In this document: positions 16,477 to 25,044 of the stretch, piece after piece | Numbering within the stretch: the stretch's first letter is position 1 | How the letters are laid out: each line of letters begins with the position of its first letter | Assembly: GCA_016789265.1 (NCBI GenBank) | Contig: JAEUQK010000029.1 | Coordinates: 186,001 to 250,000, forward strand | Reading direction: 5' to 3' | DNA length: 64,000 nucleotides | Origin: Blastocatellia bacterium | GTDB lineage: Bacteria; Acidobacteriota; Blastocatellia; Pyrinomonadales; Pyrinomonadaceae | The notes under the pieces: generated by a model | Databases searched by the model: none | What the model was told of the DNA's origin: nothing | What the model saw: only the letters and a program-made list of their open reading frames with translations | Translations under genes and position numbers: made by a program

Positions 16477-17856
16477 ATGAAAACACTGATCAAAAACGGG
16501 CGGGTTGTTACTGCGGTGGACGACTATCGGGCGGATATTTTTATTGACGGTGAGACAGTGACGACGATCGGCAAGACGCTGAATATGGAGGCGGATGTTG
16601 TCATTGATGCCGCCGGCAAGCTCGTCATACCGGGCGGGATCGATCCGCATACGCATATGGAGCTGCCGTTTGGCGGGACGCATTCGTCGGACGATTTCTT
16701 TACCGGGACGCGGGCGGCGGCGTTTGGCGGGACGACAACGATCATTGATTTTGCGGTGCAGACGAAGGGCGAATCGATGACCGCGGGTGTCGACGCGTGG
16801 CACAAAAAGGCCGAAGGCAAGACGTGTATCGACTACGGTTTTCATCTCATCACGACCGATTTTGAGGACGGCAGCGAGAAAGAGATGTATTCGCTGATGG
16901 ATGAGGGCATTACATCGTTCAAGCTGTTTATGGCGTATCCCGGCGTCTTTCTGGCGGATGACGCGACGATCTTTCGCGCGATGTCGGCGGCCGGAAAACG
17001 AGGCGGCCTGATCTGTATGCACGCCGAGAACGGCATCGTGATCAATGAGATCATCAAACGCTTTCTCGCCGACGGAAGAACCGCTCCGAAGTATCACGCA
17101 CTCACTCGTCCGACTATCGCCGAGGCTGAGGGAGTTCATCGCGCCATCGCCATTGCCGAAATGGCCGAGTCGCCTGTTTACATTGTTCACCTAAGCTGCA
17201 CAGATGCGCTTAATCAAGTGCGGCAGGCCCGTGATCGCGGCATCGCGGCGTTTGCCGAGACTTGCCCGCAGTATCTGTTCCATTCGATCGACGATTACGG
17301 CGACGGTTGGGACGGGGCGAAATACGTGATGACGCCGCCGCTGCGTGAAAAGCACAACTGCGGCGAGCTCTGGAAAGGCCTCAAGATGGACGACCTGCAG
17401 GTCATATCGACCGACCATTGCCCGTTTTGTATGAAAGAGCAAAAGGAACTGGGCATCGGCGATTTTACCAAGATCCCGAACGGTGCACCCGGCGTCGAAA
17501 ATCGCTTGCCGCTGATCTACAACGGCGGCGTTGTCGAAAACCGCATTTCGCTCAACCGCTTTGTCGAATTGACCTCGACAGCAGCGGCAAAGATGTTTGG
17601 CATGTTCCCGAAAAAAGGCACGATCGCCGTCGGCTCCGATGCTGACATCGTCATTTTTGACCCGAACAGGGAGACGAAATTCGGCGTCGAGCACGAGCAC
17701 ATGAATGTCGATTACTCCTCATACGAAGGCTGGACCATTAAAGGCAAGGTCGAGACCGTTCTGTCACGCGGCCGCGTCGTGATCGAAAATGGCGAGCATA
17801 AGGGCAAAGCGGGAGATGGGCAATTTCTGAAACGCGGTGAGTGTGTAAGACTCTGA
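16477..17856 (+). CDS. hydA: Dihydropyrimidinase (hydantoinase)
   Basis: Opens the ring of dihydrouracil or dihydrothymine to the N-carbamoyl-beta-amino acid, the second step of reductive pyrimidine breakdown. The 459-residue protein is a cyclic amidohydrolase with the complete binuclear metal set: H58 and H60 in DPHTH, K149 in FKLFMAY (the lysine normally carbamylated), H182 in MHAEN, H238 in VHLSC and D313 in STDHCPF. An AAAGG ribosome binding site precedes the ATG. Only two bases separate its stop from the next start, so the two are probably co-translated. Two truncated copies of its 5' end lie upstream. It is intact. Confidence 0.93.
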   Translation: MKTLIKNGRVVTAVDDYRADIFIDGETVTTIGKTLNMEADVVIDAAGKLVIPGGIDPHTHMELPFGGTHSSDDFFTGTRAAAFGGTTTIIDFAVQTKGESMTAGVDAWHKKAEGKTCIDYGFHLITTDFEDGSEKEMYSLMDEGITSFKLFMAYPGVFLADDATIFRAMSAAGKRGGLICMHAENGIVINEIIKRFLADGRTAPKYHALTRPTIAEAEGVHRAIAIAEMAESPVYIVHLSCTDALNQVRQARDRGIAAFAETCPQYLFHSIDDYGDGWDGAKYVMTPPLREKHNCGELWKGLKMDDLQVISTDHCPFCMKEQKELGIGDFTKIPNGAPGVENRLPLIYNGGVVENRISLNRFVELTSTAAAKMFGMFPKKGTIAVGSDADIVIFDPNRETKFGVEHEHMNVDYSSYEGWTIKGKVETVLSRGRVVIENGEHKGKAGDGQFLKRGECVRL

Positions 17857-17858
17857 GA

Positions 17859-18368
17859 ATGATAAAGCGTCTCGCAGTTCGAAATCTGGAAACCAGGTTC
17901 GGAACCTTCGAAGAAGTCCTTTACTACGATGGCCAACGCGAATCGATCGCCCTCGTGATGGGCGAGGTCGCGGGCGAAGAAAATGTGCTTTGTCGCATTC
18001 ATTCGGCGTGCATCGGCGGGCACGTCTTTAACAGCGTTGAGTGCGAGTGCGCGGCTGAAATGGCCGCGGCTCAAAAGGCGATCCAGGAAAACGGAAGCGG
18101 CGTGATCATTTACCTCGAACAAGAAGGTAAGGGAAACGGCCATCTTGCCCTGATCGAGAGCATGAGATACAAGCAGGAATTTGGTCAGGCCGAGGCATAT
18201 GTACGCGCGGGGTTTAGCGCGGATGCCAGAGACTATCGGCCCGCGGCGGAAATTCTCATTGAGTTGGGGGTTCGTTCGGTTGTGCTGCTTACGTCGAACC
18301 CGGAAAAGTCTTCCGAACTTGAGAGGCGTTCAATGATCGTTTCCGAAACGAGGAATATCTTTGAGTAA
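17859..18368 (+). CDS. Divergent GTP cyclohydrolase II-like protein
   Basis: A 169-residue protein with the GTP cyclohydrolase II fold signatures: RIHSAC...VFNSVECEC, where C51, C62 and C64 match the zinc cysteines; GVIIYLEQEGKGNG (81-94); GFSADARDY (118-126); and LLTSNPEKSSEL (143-154). At the position of the catalytic tyrosine of E. coli RibA (in IRAYALQD) the aligned residue is methionine in IESMRYKQE, and the phosphate-binding loop is changed. So it may not make the riboflavin precursor. Its start lies two bases after hydA, hinting at a role in pyrimidine breakdown; GTP-cyclohydrolase-II homologues (Urc1) act in a yeast uracil pathway. That link is inference. Confidence 0.75.
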   Translation: MIKRLAVRNLETRFGTFEEVLYYDGQRESIALVMGEVAGEENVLCRIHSACIGGHVFNSVECECAAEMAAAQKAIQENGSGVIIYLEQEGKGNGHLALIESMRYKQEFGQAEAYVRAGFSADARDYRPAAEILIELGVRSVVLLTSNPEKSSELERRSMIVSETRNIFE

Positions 18369-18579
18369 CGATACGGTCCATATGAAGTGGGCCTTATCGT
18401 TAATAACGGTCGAGTCGCAACTACAATCTGCCCGGCTAACTCCACAGGCCGATACATCACCGCAAGAATGCACGCAGAGCGAATTCCTAGGGGGGCGAAG
18501 CGAGAGAATGGAAAGAAAATGATCTCGCCTCAATTTGTGTTATAAATATCCGACGATAATCCAAATTGGAGCATAAAAC

Positions 18580-18741
18580 ATGGCAGACACGCCTGAATCG
18601 AAGCCTTCCTTTTGGTCATCCCTGCCGGGTATCTTTACAGGACTTGGCGGCCTCATCGCCGCTTTGGCCGCGCTCATTACCGCGCTTTACTCCACGGGAG
18701 TGATAGGCACAAAGTCCGTTTCCAATGAGTGCCGCCGGTGA
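18580..18741 (+). CDS. 53-residue membrane peptide, first part of a coupled or split gene
   Basis: The ATG at 18580 is preceded by TTGGAG about nine bases upstream. The product (starting MADTPESKPSFW) has a glycine- and alanine-rich hydrophobic helix at about residues 15-40, ending in a short polar tail. This N-terminal helix style normally continues into a soluble domain after a proline-rich linker; here the frame stops at 18741 while the linker and domain continue in another frame. The stop overlaps a GTG of that frame as GTGA. Either a frameshift split one gene, or the two parts are coupled by reinitiation. Confidence 0.5.
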   Translation: MADTPESKPSFWSSLPGIFTGLGGLIAALAALITALYSTGVIGTKSVSNECRR

Positions 18742-19175
18742 ATTCATCGGTAACGATGGCAACTTCGCCATCTCCTTCACCAACGCCTGACAATGATCGC
18801 TACAAGGCATTGATAGGTAAATGGAGGGTCACCGAAGAGCCGCCCTTGGATCCTTATTTTGCAGAAGTGGATCGAGTGACTTGGGATTATGACGCAGAGG
18901 TCACAGGCAACGAATTAACGCTTACGGGGAGGATATTGTTCATTTCAAATGTCGACGATAAACCGAATAAGGATGAACAGCGTATCCGTGCGACCCTTAG
19001 GACGACGCTTACAGGTTTGAGCGGCGAAGGGAGTTACGAGTTTACGCGGATAAAAGGCGATCCGGTAGACAATGGTGCGATGATCAGATTGAAAGACAAC
19101 CTCAGGGAGTTCGATGTAGAAGTCAAGAACGAGGCCGACGCGATGTCCCAAAGATTAAAGGGCAGGAAACTATGA
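18738..19175 (+). CDS. Small soluble domain, second part of a coupled or split gene
   Basis: The frame can start at the GTG overlapping the previous stop (18738). An in-frame GTG at 18729 is also possible. It begins with an S/T/P-rich linker (ATSPSPSPTPDNDRYKALIGKW) and continues for about 110 residues with alternating hydrophobic positions typical of a beta barrel (WRVTEE, NELTLTGRILF, RIRATLRTTLTGLSGEGSYEF). The opening LIGKW style resembles lipocalin-like or DUF-type small barrels that bind hydrophobic ligands, but no family is certain. Together with the upstream helix it would make a membrane-anchored protein of about 195 residues. Confidence 0.5.
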   Translation: MNSSVTMATSPSPSPTPDNDRYKALIGKWRVTEEPPLDPYFAEVDRVTWDYDAEVTGNELTLTGRILFISNVDDKPNKDEQRIRATLRTTLTGLSGEGSYEFTRIKGDPVDNGAMIRLKDNLREFDVEVKNEADAMSQRLKGRKL

Positions 19176-19249
19176 ACTCTGCCGGTCTCGAAAGTCGAAC
19201 TCTCGGCCGGCGACGGCAGGTTCGCTAACCCCTGAACGTAAGCAAAAAG

Positions 19250-21142
19250 CTAGCCGTGCGATGAGTCGGCGCTTTTTGCATCGGATTCTGACTCACTAGG
19301 TTTTTTTGTAAATCCCGAAATATTCCAGCGGCTTTCGATATTTTTGAAGAGTCGAAGATTGTTAAAGAATGCGTTCGAGCCTCCGCTACCGCCGAGTTTT
19401 GAACCTTCCTGTCCGGCGAGTTTCGAACCTTCCTGTCCGGCGAGTTTCGAACCTTCCTGTCCGGCGAGTTTCGAGCCTTCCTGTCCGGCGAGTTTCGAGC
19501 CTTCCTGTCCGGCGAGTTTTGAGCCTTCTTGTCCGGCTAGCTTCGAGCCCTCCTGACCAGCGAGTTTTGAGCCTTCCTGTCCGGCTAGCTTCGAGCCCTC
19601 CTGACCAGCGAGTTTTGAGCCTTCTTGTCCGGCTAGCTTCGAGCCCTCCTGACCAGCGAGTTTTGAGCCTTCCTGTCCGGCGAGTTTAGCTTCCGAGGCC
19701 ACTGCATTTCCGCCAAACGAACCCTCGTCAAACCTCACTCCAGAGTAGTATCGATATCTTGAACCTGCCGATCCATTGACCTCGGGCGGTTCAAACTTTC
19801 GGAGAGCCACTTCGTAGAGATATTTCTTGAGAAAACCCGTCCAGGTAAATTGTTTTGAACGGCCGCTGTCTTTTGCAAAAAAGAGGCCCTCGTAGTTTTT
19901 TCGTGAAACATCGTAGCCCGCGCGCGACCACGGGAAGAAGACCGAGATGCCGTTCGAATATTGATATTCTCCGCCGCTGAAACCGCTCAGAATTACGGCT
20001 TTATCAAGCTCGGTAAGCACGTTTCGGCAGGCGGCTTGAAGTTCTACCAGTATCTCTGTATCGCCGCCGCCGCCAAGCTCGTCGATCAGCGTGGTGCATT
20101 CCTTACCGAGCAGCTCACAGAAGTCTCCGAGGTCAATATTTTGGTCGTACATGTATGATTGGCACTTCCAATGCACTTGCAAAACGACGCGTTCCATCTG
20201 ACGGTAAATGCGGCTGTTCGGGTCGTCAAAACACGCAAGAAGAGTGATCGCCAGGCCGTCGAATGCGATCGTAAGATCCTGCAGCTTACTTAGGTCCCAT
20301 GCCGCCATATCGACCGATGACCCGCCGATGGTGAATGCGTCCTGCGACCTGATAAACTCCCGGACAAAACGTTCGGCGAAAGCATTAGGATCGCACTTTC
20401 CGCGATTTTCGTTAGCAAGAGTTCCGAGTATCTTTGCGTAGGTCCAGCCGGCGCTCGGTACGCTGCCCTCCGAGGCGATCATTGTTCTGGCGACAGAACT
20501 GAATTGGTAACCGACCTCGAGCATTCCCATCACGCAAGCGTCAAATCCGAGCAGATCCAGAGGTTGCCCAAGAAGCTCAGTCGTTTCGCGCGCGAGTTCG
20601 TCGGCATCGAGATCAAGCCCTTTTACATATCCCTTCAGCTCGTCCTCGGTTCGAACGAGCCGATCGAGCATGATGAATAGGTCATTCATCTTCATTGTCT
20701 TGCCCGAGGTCTCATCTTTGAAAAGCCCGATGTCCTGAAAGCCGAGCGAGTGTCCCGAAAAGATCAGCGCATATTTATTCGCTCGGCGGCCGTAGGTGAT
20801 CTCCCCGTTTTCGTTTACTACCTCGACATTATTGACACACCAATCGACGAAATTAATGACCGACCGTTTGTCAGCAGCATTTTCATTCTGCTTGGCGGGC
20901 GTCGGGTAAAGTTTGTCGGGCACCTTGAACGACCGAACGTACTTCGCCCTCTTAGGATCCGAGAAATCGCAATACAACGTTGGTATCGATGGCGAGTTGC
21001 CGTCGTAATAGACAAACAAATTCGGGCTATCCGGTCCCTCGCCTGCCACGCCCTTTATCTGCTCAAGAGCATAAGCCATATCGACGGCAAGATTGTTGTC
21101 GCCTGCCATATAGATCATTATCGTCCATTCTTTCCGGTCCAT
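19250..21142 (-). CDS. Clostripain-family (C11) cysteine peptidase with KLAGQEGS repeats
   Basis: The start at 21142 has GGAG ten bases upstream and begins directly with the family's WTIMIYMAGDNNL strand; a longer start at 21199 adds nothing recognisable. The catalytic dyad is H131 (IFSGHSLG) and C203 (LLGFDACVMGMLEV), as in clostripain, gingipain-like and PmC11 enzymes that cut after basic residues. A C-terminal peptidase part ends near residue 465. Twelve perfect KLAGQEGS octapeptides follow, plus one degenerate copy, at about 486-589, then a 41-residue tail. No signal peptide is visible, so it is cytoplasmic or exported by an unrecognised route. The lysines in the repeats could be self-cleavage sites. 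Confidence 0.85.
   Translation of the reverse strand: MDRKEWTIMIYMAGDNNLAVDMAYALEQIKGVAGEGPDSPNLFVYYDGNSPSIPTLYCDFSDPKRAKYVRSFKVPDKLYPTPAKQNENAADKRSVINFVDWCVNNVEVVNENGEITYGRRANKYALIFSGHSLGFQDIGLFKDETSGKTMKMNDLFIMLDRLVRTEDELKGYVKGLDLDADELARETTELLGQPLDLLGFDACVMGMLEVGYQFSSVARTMIASEGSVPSAGWTYAKILGTLANENRGKCDPNAFAERFVREFIRSQDAFTIGGSSVDMAAWDLSKLQDLTIAFDGLAITLLACFDDPNSRIYRQMERVVLQVHWKCQSYMYDQNIDLGDFCELLGKECTTLIDELGGGGDTEILVELQAACRNVLTELDKAVILSGFSGGEYQYSNGISVFFPWSRAGYDVSRKNYEGLFFAKDSGRSKQFTWTGFLKKYLYEVALRKFEPPEVNGSAGSRYRYYSGVRFDEGSFGGNAVASEAKLAGQEGSKLAGQEGSKLAGQEGSKLAGQEGSKLAGQEGSKLAGQEGSKLAGQEGSKLAGQEGSKLAGQEGSKLAGQEGSKLAGQEGSKLAGQEGSKLGGSGGSNAFFNNLRLFKNIESRWNISGFTKKPSESESDAKSADSSHG
19404..19688. 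repeat. 24-bp coding tandem repeat (twelve units), with 48-bp higher-order units
   Basis: About twelve units of 24 bases encode the KLAGQEGS octapeptides of the minus-strand peptidase. Two sequence variants of the unit alternate in the centre, making a 48-bp unit repeated about three times. The protein sequence is identical in all twelve units although the DNA differs by synonymous changes. This points to slippage-driven expansion followed by selection on the peptide. It is not a CRISPR array: there are no unique spacers. Confidence 0.93.
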
Positions 21143-21431
21143 TGTATGAGGTCTCCTACAGCGGGCTGCATCCACCAGAACTTCGTTTCCGGTTCGCACA
21201 AGCTGTGATCAAATCTAAGGGAGTGAACGGTATGAACCAAATATATGTCAATTAAGCTATTGAGCAAAGCGATCTTTTGTTAACGGACTTAAAAATCGCC
21301 CGTTGATACTACTGCTTCACAAGCTAATTCTGCCTGTATTTGTGTTGTTCCGGACGCCATTTCCTGCTAACCTCTGTTAAGTTTTCCCGACATTCAACTG
21401 CATTTCTTGCTTTTTGTAGAACTGATTCTTA

Positions 21432-24110
21432 ATGACGGACGAGGTCGAAAAAGCCGGCAAGACATTGGAAGGCCAGGATCCAGCCGACAGTATTGAGACT
21501 AGAGTGCTCGAAACTGATGGCGACCAGGCTCAAGTGTCAGAAAGAGCGTCTTCAGGCCTGGGCGAAGGGGTTGTCATAAATGGCCGTTATCGCGTTGTCG
21601 GACTGCTCGGAAAGGGTGGGATGGGAGAGGTGTACCTCGCCGACGACACTAAGATAAATCGAAAGGTCGCGCTTAAGGTACTTCATTCCGACCGTGTTTC
21701 AAATGATGAAAGCATAAAGCGATTTTCCCAGGAGGCACAGGCTGTTTCGGCCCTCAATCACCCTCACATAATGACGGTCTATGAGATCGAGTCGACCGAA
21801 GACGGAACTCTCTTTTTCGTGGCCGAGTTTGTGGATGGGCAGACATTGAATCATCTGATCGCCCGCGGTATCGCGATCGAGACGGCGTTGGATATAGCCA
21901 TTCAGACGCTGTCGGCATTGTCTGCCGCTCATGATGCGGGCTTGGTCCACCGCGATATAAAGCCCGAGAACATAATGATCCGCCGCGATGGTTATGTTAA
22001 GGTCCTCGATTTCGGACTTGCTAAACTCGGCCAGCAGGAGACCGATCATCTTAGCCCGGGCTCCGAAGATCCTACGCAGGCTTTGCTTCGCACACGGCCC
22101 GGTACGGTCATGGGGACCGCCGCGTATATGTCGCCCGAGCAGGCCCGCGGGCTGCAGATCGACGGGCGTTCCGACCTGTGGAGCGTCGGCGTGGTGCTTT
22201 ACGAAATGATCTCCGGCAAACGGCCGTTCGCAGGGGACACTGCCGCGGATCTAATTGTCTCGATACTCTCCGGCGAACCGCCGGAACTCACGTCCGCAAT
22301 GCGCGGCCTGCCAGGCGAGGTCGAGCAGATCGTCGCAAAAGCCCTTTCAAAAAAAGTAGAAGATCGATATCAGACGGCCGCCGAATTTCGTTCCGATCTG
22401 GAGAATGCCAGACGACTCCTGCAACAGAATATCAACAACCAGCGGACGGCCGAACACTCGGGGCTCGATGCACGCCAGCACGAGACGGACGGCAAGGACC
22501 GCAAGATCGGTGATGGCTTGGCGACGGCCGTAGCTCTTGGCGCAATGCCGACGCACGGCGGCCCTGCAAATACGTCCGGAGGCACTAAAGAGGGAATAAA
22601 TGGCGAGGTCGTCGCCTCAACAGTTGAGCCTCGCCACCGAATGCTTCGCTGGGCGCTGATCACGGTCGTGCTGATCGCGGCTGTTTCGCTGATCGGGTAT
22701 TTTGTATTTCTTCCGGCCCGAACCGGTCCGTCGATCGAATCGATAGCCGTTCTCCCGCTCGAAAATCTGACCGGTGATCAGAACTTCGAATATGTTTCTG
22801 ACGGCATTAGCGAAAGGCTCATTGACCGTCTCGCTCAACTGCCTCAAATAAAGGTGATCTCTCGAAGTTCGAGCTTTAAGCTTCGGGGCGAGAGTGCCGA
22901 CCCGATAGCGGCCGCTTCAAAGCTTGGGGTCACAACTATCGTTACCGGCAGTTTGAGAAAGCTGGGAGACAGCCTGGAGGTTTCGATCGAGATCATCGAT
23001 GCCGGTGAGGACCGTCGATTAGCAGGCGGTACATATCGCCGAAGTGCATCAGATGTATTGGGTATCCAAAAGGAAATATCACAGACGACCGCCGAACAGC
23101 TTCGCCTAAAACTAACGAACGAACAGTCGAAGCGCTTTCTCGACAGCGGCACCTCCAATGCCGAAGCGTATCGTTATTATCTGAACGGCCTTGTCGAACT
23201 CAACGGGCCGATGGACGTGCGCGGAAATGCGCTTGAATATTTCGAACGCGCAGCCTCTATAGATCCGGACTTTGCCGATGCCTATGCCCAGATCGCATGG
23301 ATCTACTGGTCACGTGCAAACGGAAGCGACGATCCCAGCGAACTGGTGCCGAAGGCAAAGGCAGCGGCGGAGCGAGCCGTGGCATTGGGGCCCGATCTAT
23401 CTAAAGGACATGTCATTCAGGCGATGATCGGAGAGTATGAATTCGATTGGAAGACGGCCGAGCGCGAATATACAAAGGCTATCGAATTGAGTCCGAACGA
23501 CGATTTTGCCCGCAACAATTATGCGTTCTTTCTCTCCGTAATGGGCCGTCAGGACGAGGCTCTTGCCCAACTTGAGGAACAGCGGCTTCGTGACCCGATA
23601 AACCGGCGAATGTGGCTGCTTCAGCGCGGCATAATCCTTACACAGTCCCGAAGATTTGACGATGCACTCGCGGCATACACCGAGGCCCAGGCGATCGAGC
23701 CTACGCGTGAGATCCCAAATTTTTCGCTCGGTTATGTTTACGCCGGCAAGGGAATGTACTCGGAAGCCGCCGTCTATTATAAACGAGCGGTCGATGCCTT
23801 AGGCGGTGAGAATAAATACAGCCAACCGCTGGTTTATCTTGCGGCAGCGTACGCCAAAATACCCGCGCGGCAGCCTGAATCACGTCAGATACTTTCGCGG
23901 ATCGCGTCAACGGGCCAATATACTTCTCCGGCGATAGTGGCCGTAGGCTATGCCGCCCTTGGTGATGATCCGAAAGCGATCGAACTGCTTGAAAAGGCAT
24001 ATATCGACCACGACCCACTGTTGCGTTTCATAGCAACCGGATATGAATACGATTCGCTTCGCGGCGATTCTCGCTTCACTCAACTCGTGAAACGGATCGG
24101 CCTTGAATAG
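21432..24110 (+). CDS. Membrane Ser/Thr protein kinase with extracytoplasmic FlgO-like and TPR domains
   Basis: A PknB-type receptor kinase of 892 residues. The cytoplasmic kinase domain (about 53-330) has GKGGMGEV (60-67), ATP-binding K82, HRDIKPEN (173-180), DFG (193-195) and the APE-like SPEQARG, so it should be active. One membrane helix is at about 406-427. Outside follow an FlgO-like domain (about 436-560; IAVLPLENLTGDQNFEYVSDG) and TPR repeats to the end. The N-terminal tail has a TRVLETD segment. The same FlgO and TPR module occurs in the paralogues at 28-42 kb, suggesting a shared signal. Signal and targets are unknown. Confidence 0.9.
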   Translation: MTDEVEKAGKTLEGQDPADSIETRVLETDGDQAQVSERASSGLGEGVVINGRYRVVGLLGKGGMGEVYLADDTKINRKVALKVLHSDRVSNDESIKRFSQEAQAVSALNHPHIMTVYEIESTEDGTLFFVAEFVDGQTLNHLIARGIAIETALDIAIQTLSALSAAHDAGLVHRDIKPENIMIRRDGYVKVLDFGLAKLGQQETDHLSPGSEDPTQALLRTRPGTVMGTAAYMSPEQARGLQIDGRSDLWSVGVVLYEMISGKRPFAGDTAADLIVSILSGEPPELTSAMRGLPGEVEQIVAKALSKKVEDRYQTAAEFRSDLENARRLLQQNINNQRTAEHSGLDARQHETDGKDRKIGDGLATAVALGAMPTHGGPANTSGGTKEGINGEVVASTVEPRHRMLRWALITVVLIAAVSLIGYFVFLPARTGPSIESIAVLPLENLTGDQNFEYVSDGISERLIDRLAQLPQIKVISRSSSFKLRGESADPIAAASKLGVTTIVTGSLRKLGDSLEVSIEIIDAGEDRRLAGGTYRRSASDVLGIQKEISQTTAEQLRLKLTNEQSKRFLDSGTSNAEAYRYYLNGLVELNGPMDVRGNALEYFERAASIDPDFADAYAQIAWIYWSRANGSDDPSELVPKAKAAAERAVALGPDLSKGHVIQAMIGEYEFDWKTAEREYTKAIELSPNDDFARNNYAFFLSVMGRQDEALAQLEEQRLRDPINRRMWLLQRGIILTQSRRFDDALAAYTEAQAIEPTREIPNFSLGYVYAGKGMYSEAAVYYKRAVDALGGENKYSQPLVYLAAAYAKIPARQPESRQILSRIASTGQYTSPAIVAVGYAALGDDPKAIELLEKAYIDHDPLLRFIATGYEYDSLRGDSRFTQLVKRIGLE

Positions 24111-24133
24111 AGCATCTATACATAGATCAACGA

Positions 24134-24949
24134 ATGATTTACTCAGACCTATCATTGTCTCAGAAGCTCGAACGAACCGAAGCACGCGCCAACGCTGATT
24201 TTGTTAAAACGCGGGCAAGACTCGACCCTGTAAGCGGTGCCGCCTGGACCGAGGTCGGGGGCGCATACGCGATGTTTGACGGCGTCGAATCGCCCCTCAC
24301 GCAGACTTTCGGCCTAGGTGTTTTTGAAGACGCCTCGGCTGAACAACTCGATGTACTCGAATCGTTCTTCAAGGAACGCAATGCGCCTATCTTTCACGAA
24401 GTGAGCCCAATGGCAGATCAGGCAATTCTCGCATTGCTTGTCGGCCGCGGTTATCGCCCCATTGAACTCACGAGCGTGATGTATCGTGACCTGACGATCC
24501 ACCGGCCTGAGTCGGTAAGACTGAATCCCGCTATCAATACACGTATCGTCGTAGATCATGAGGTCGATCTCTGGGCCCGTACGTCAGCCGCCGCCTGGAC
24601 AGCCGAAAATCCGGCCCTCGGCGAGTTCATGCTCAAATTTGGTACCGTAAGCGCGCAATGTAGCGGAGCCTTCCCGTACATTGCCGAGCTCGACGGCGAA
24701 GCTATCGCGACAGGAATGCTCTTTATTTACGACGAAGTTTGCATTCTGGCCGGTGCGAGCACGATACCAGACGCTCGAAACCGAGGCGCCCAAAATGCAC
24801 TGCTCAGCGACCGGCTGCGTTGTGCGACGGAACAAGGATGCAAAATGGCGATCATGGGTGCAGCACCCGGCAGTCAATCACAGAAAAACGCTCAAAAAAA
24901 CGGCTTTCAGATCGCCTACACCCGCATCAAGTGGCAGATGTTTTCGTGA
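24134..24949 (+). CDS. GNAT-family N-acetyltransferase
   Basis: A 271-residue soluble protein. The C-terminal half carries the acetyl-CoA binding region of the GNAT fold: an ATGMLFIYDEVCILAGASTIPDARNRG-type strand and loop at about 195-222, then GAQNALLSDRL and the final QKNGFQIAYTRIKW segment. The N-terminal half resembles a degenerate GNAT repeat. It begins 23 bases after the kinase stop and is likely co-transcribed. The acceptor substrate cannot be predicted; small-molecule amines or protein N-termini are both possible. Upstream of the kinase, 21200-21431 holds no gene I can support. Confidence 0.75.
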   Translation: MIYSDLSLSQKLERTEARANADFVKTRARLDPVSGAAWTEVGGAYAMFDGVESPLTQTFGLGVFEDASAEQLDVLESFFKERNAPIFHEVSPMADQAILALLVGRGYRPIELTSVMYRDLTIHRPESVRLNPAINTRIVVDHEVDLWARTSAAAWTAENPALGEFMLKFGTVSAQCSGAFPYIAELDGEAIATGMLFIYDEVCILAGASTIPDARNRGAQNALLSDRLRCATEQGCKMAIMGAAPGSQSQKNAQKNGFQIAYTRIKWQMFS

Positions 24950-25044
24950 GTCTTGCGGTGCGGCGTCTCCCAAATTGCAGGTCGATCATAACTCAGATCG
25001 ACGATACGTCCGGCCGTTGCTCAAGACGGTTCACAATTAAGACT

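Noticed and set aside
16048-17190. Antisense frame of 380 codons over the WG-repeat gene and hydA
   Set aside because: The sense strand encodes two clear families; the antisense translation is low in recognisable features.
19404-19688. Regular 24-bp repeats considered as a CRISPR array
   Set aside because: Units are contiguous without unique spacers and encode a perfect octapeptide in the peptidase frame.
21200-21431. Promoter-like TTGATA / TAATTC pair before the kinase gene
   Set aside because: Spacing is 16 and the match is weak; several equally good pairs occur by chance in this AT-richer gap.
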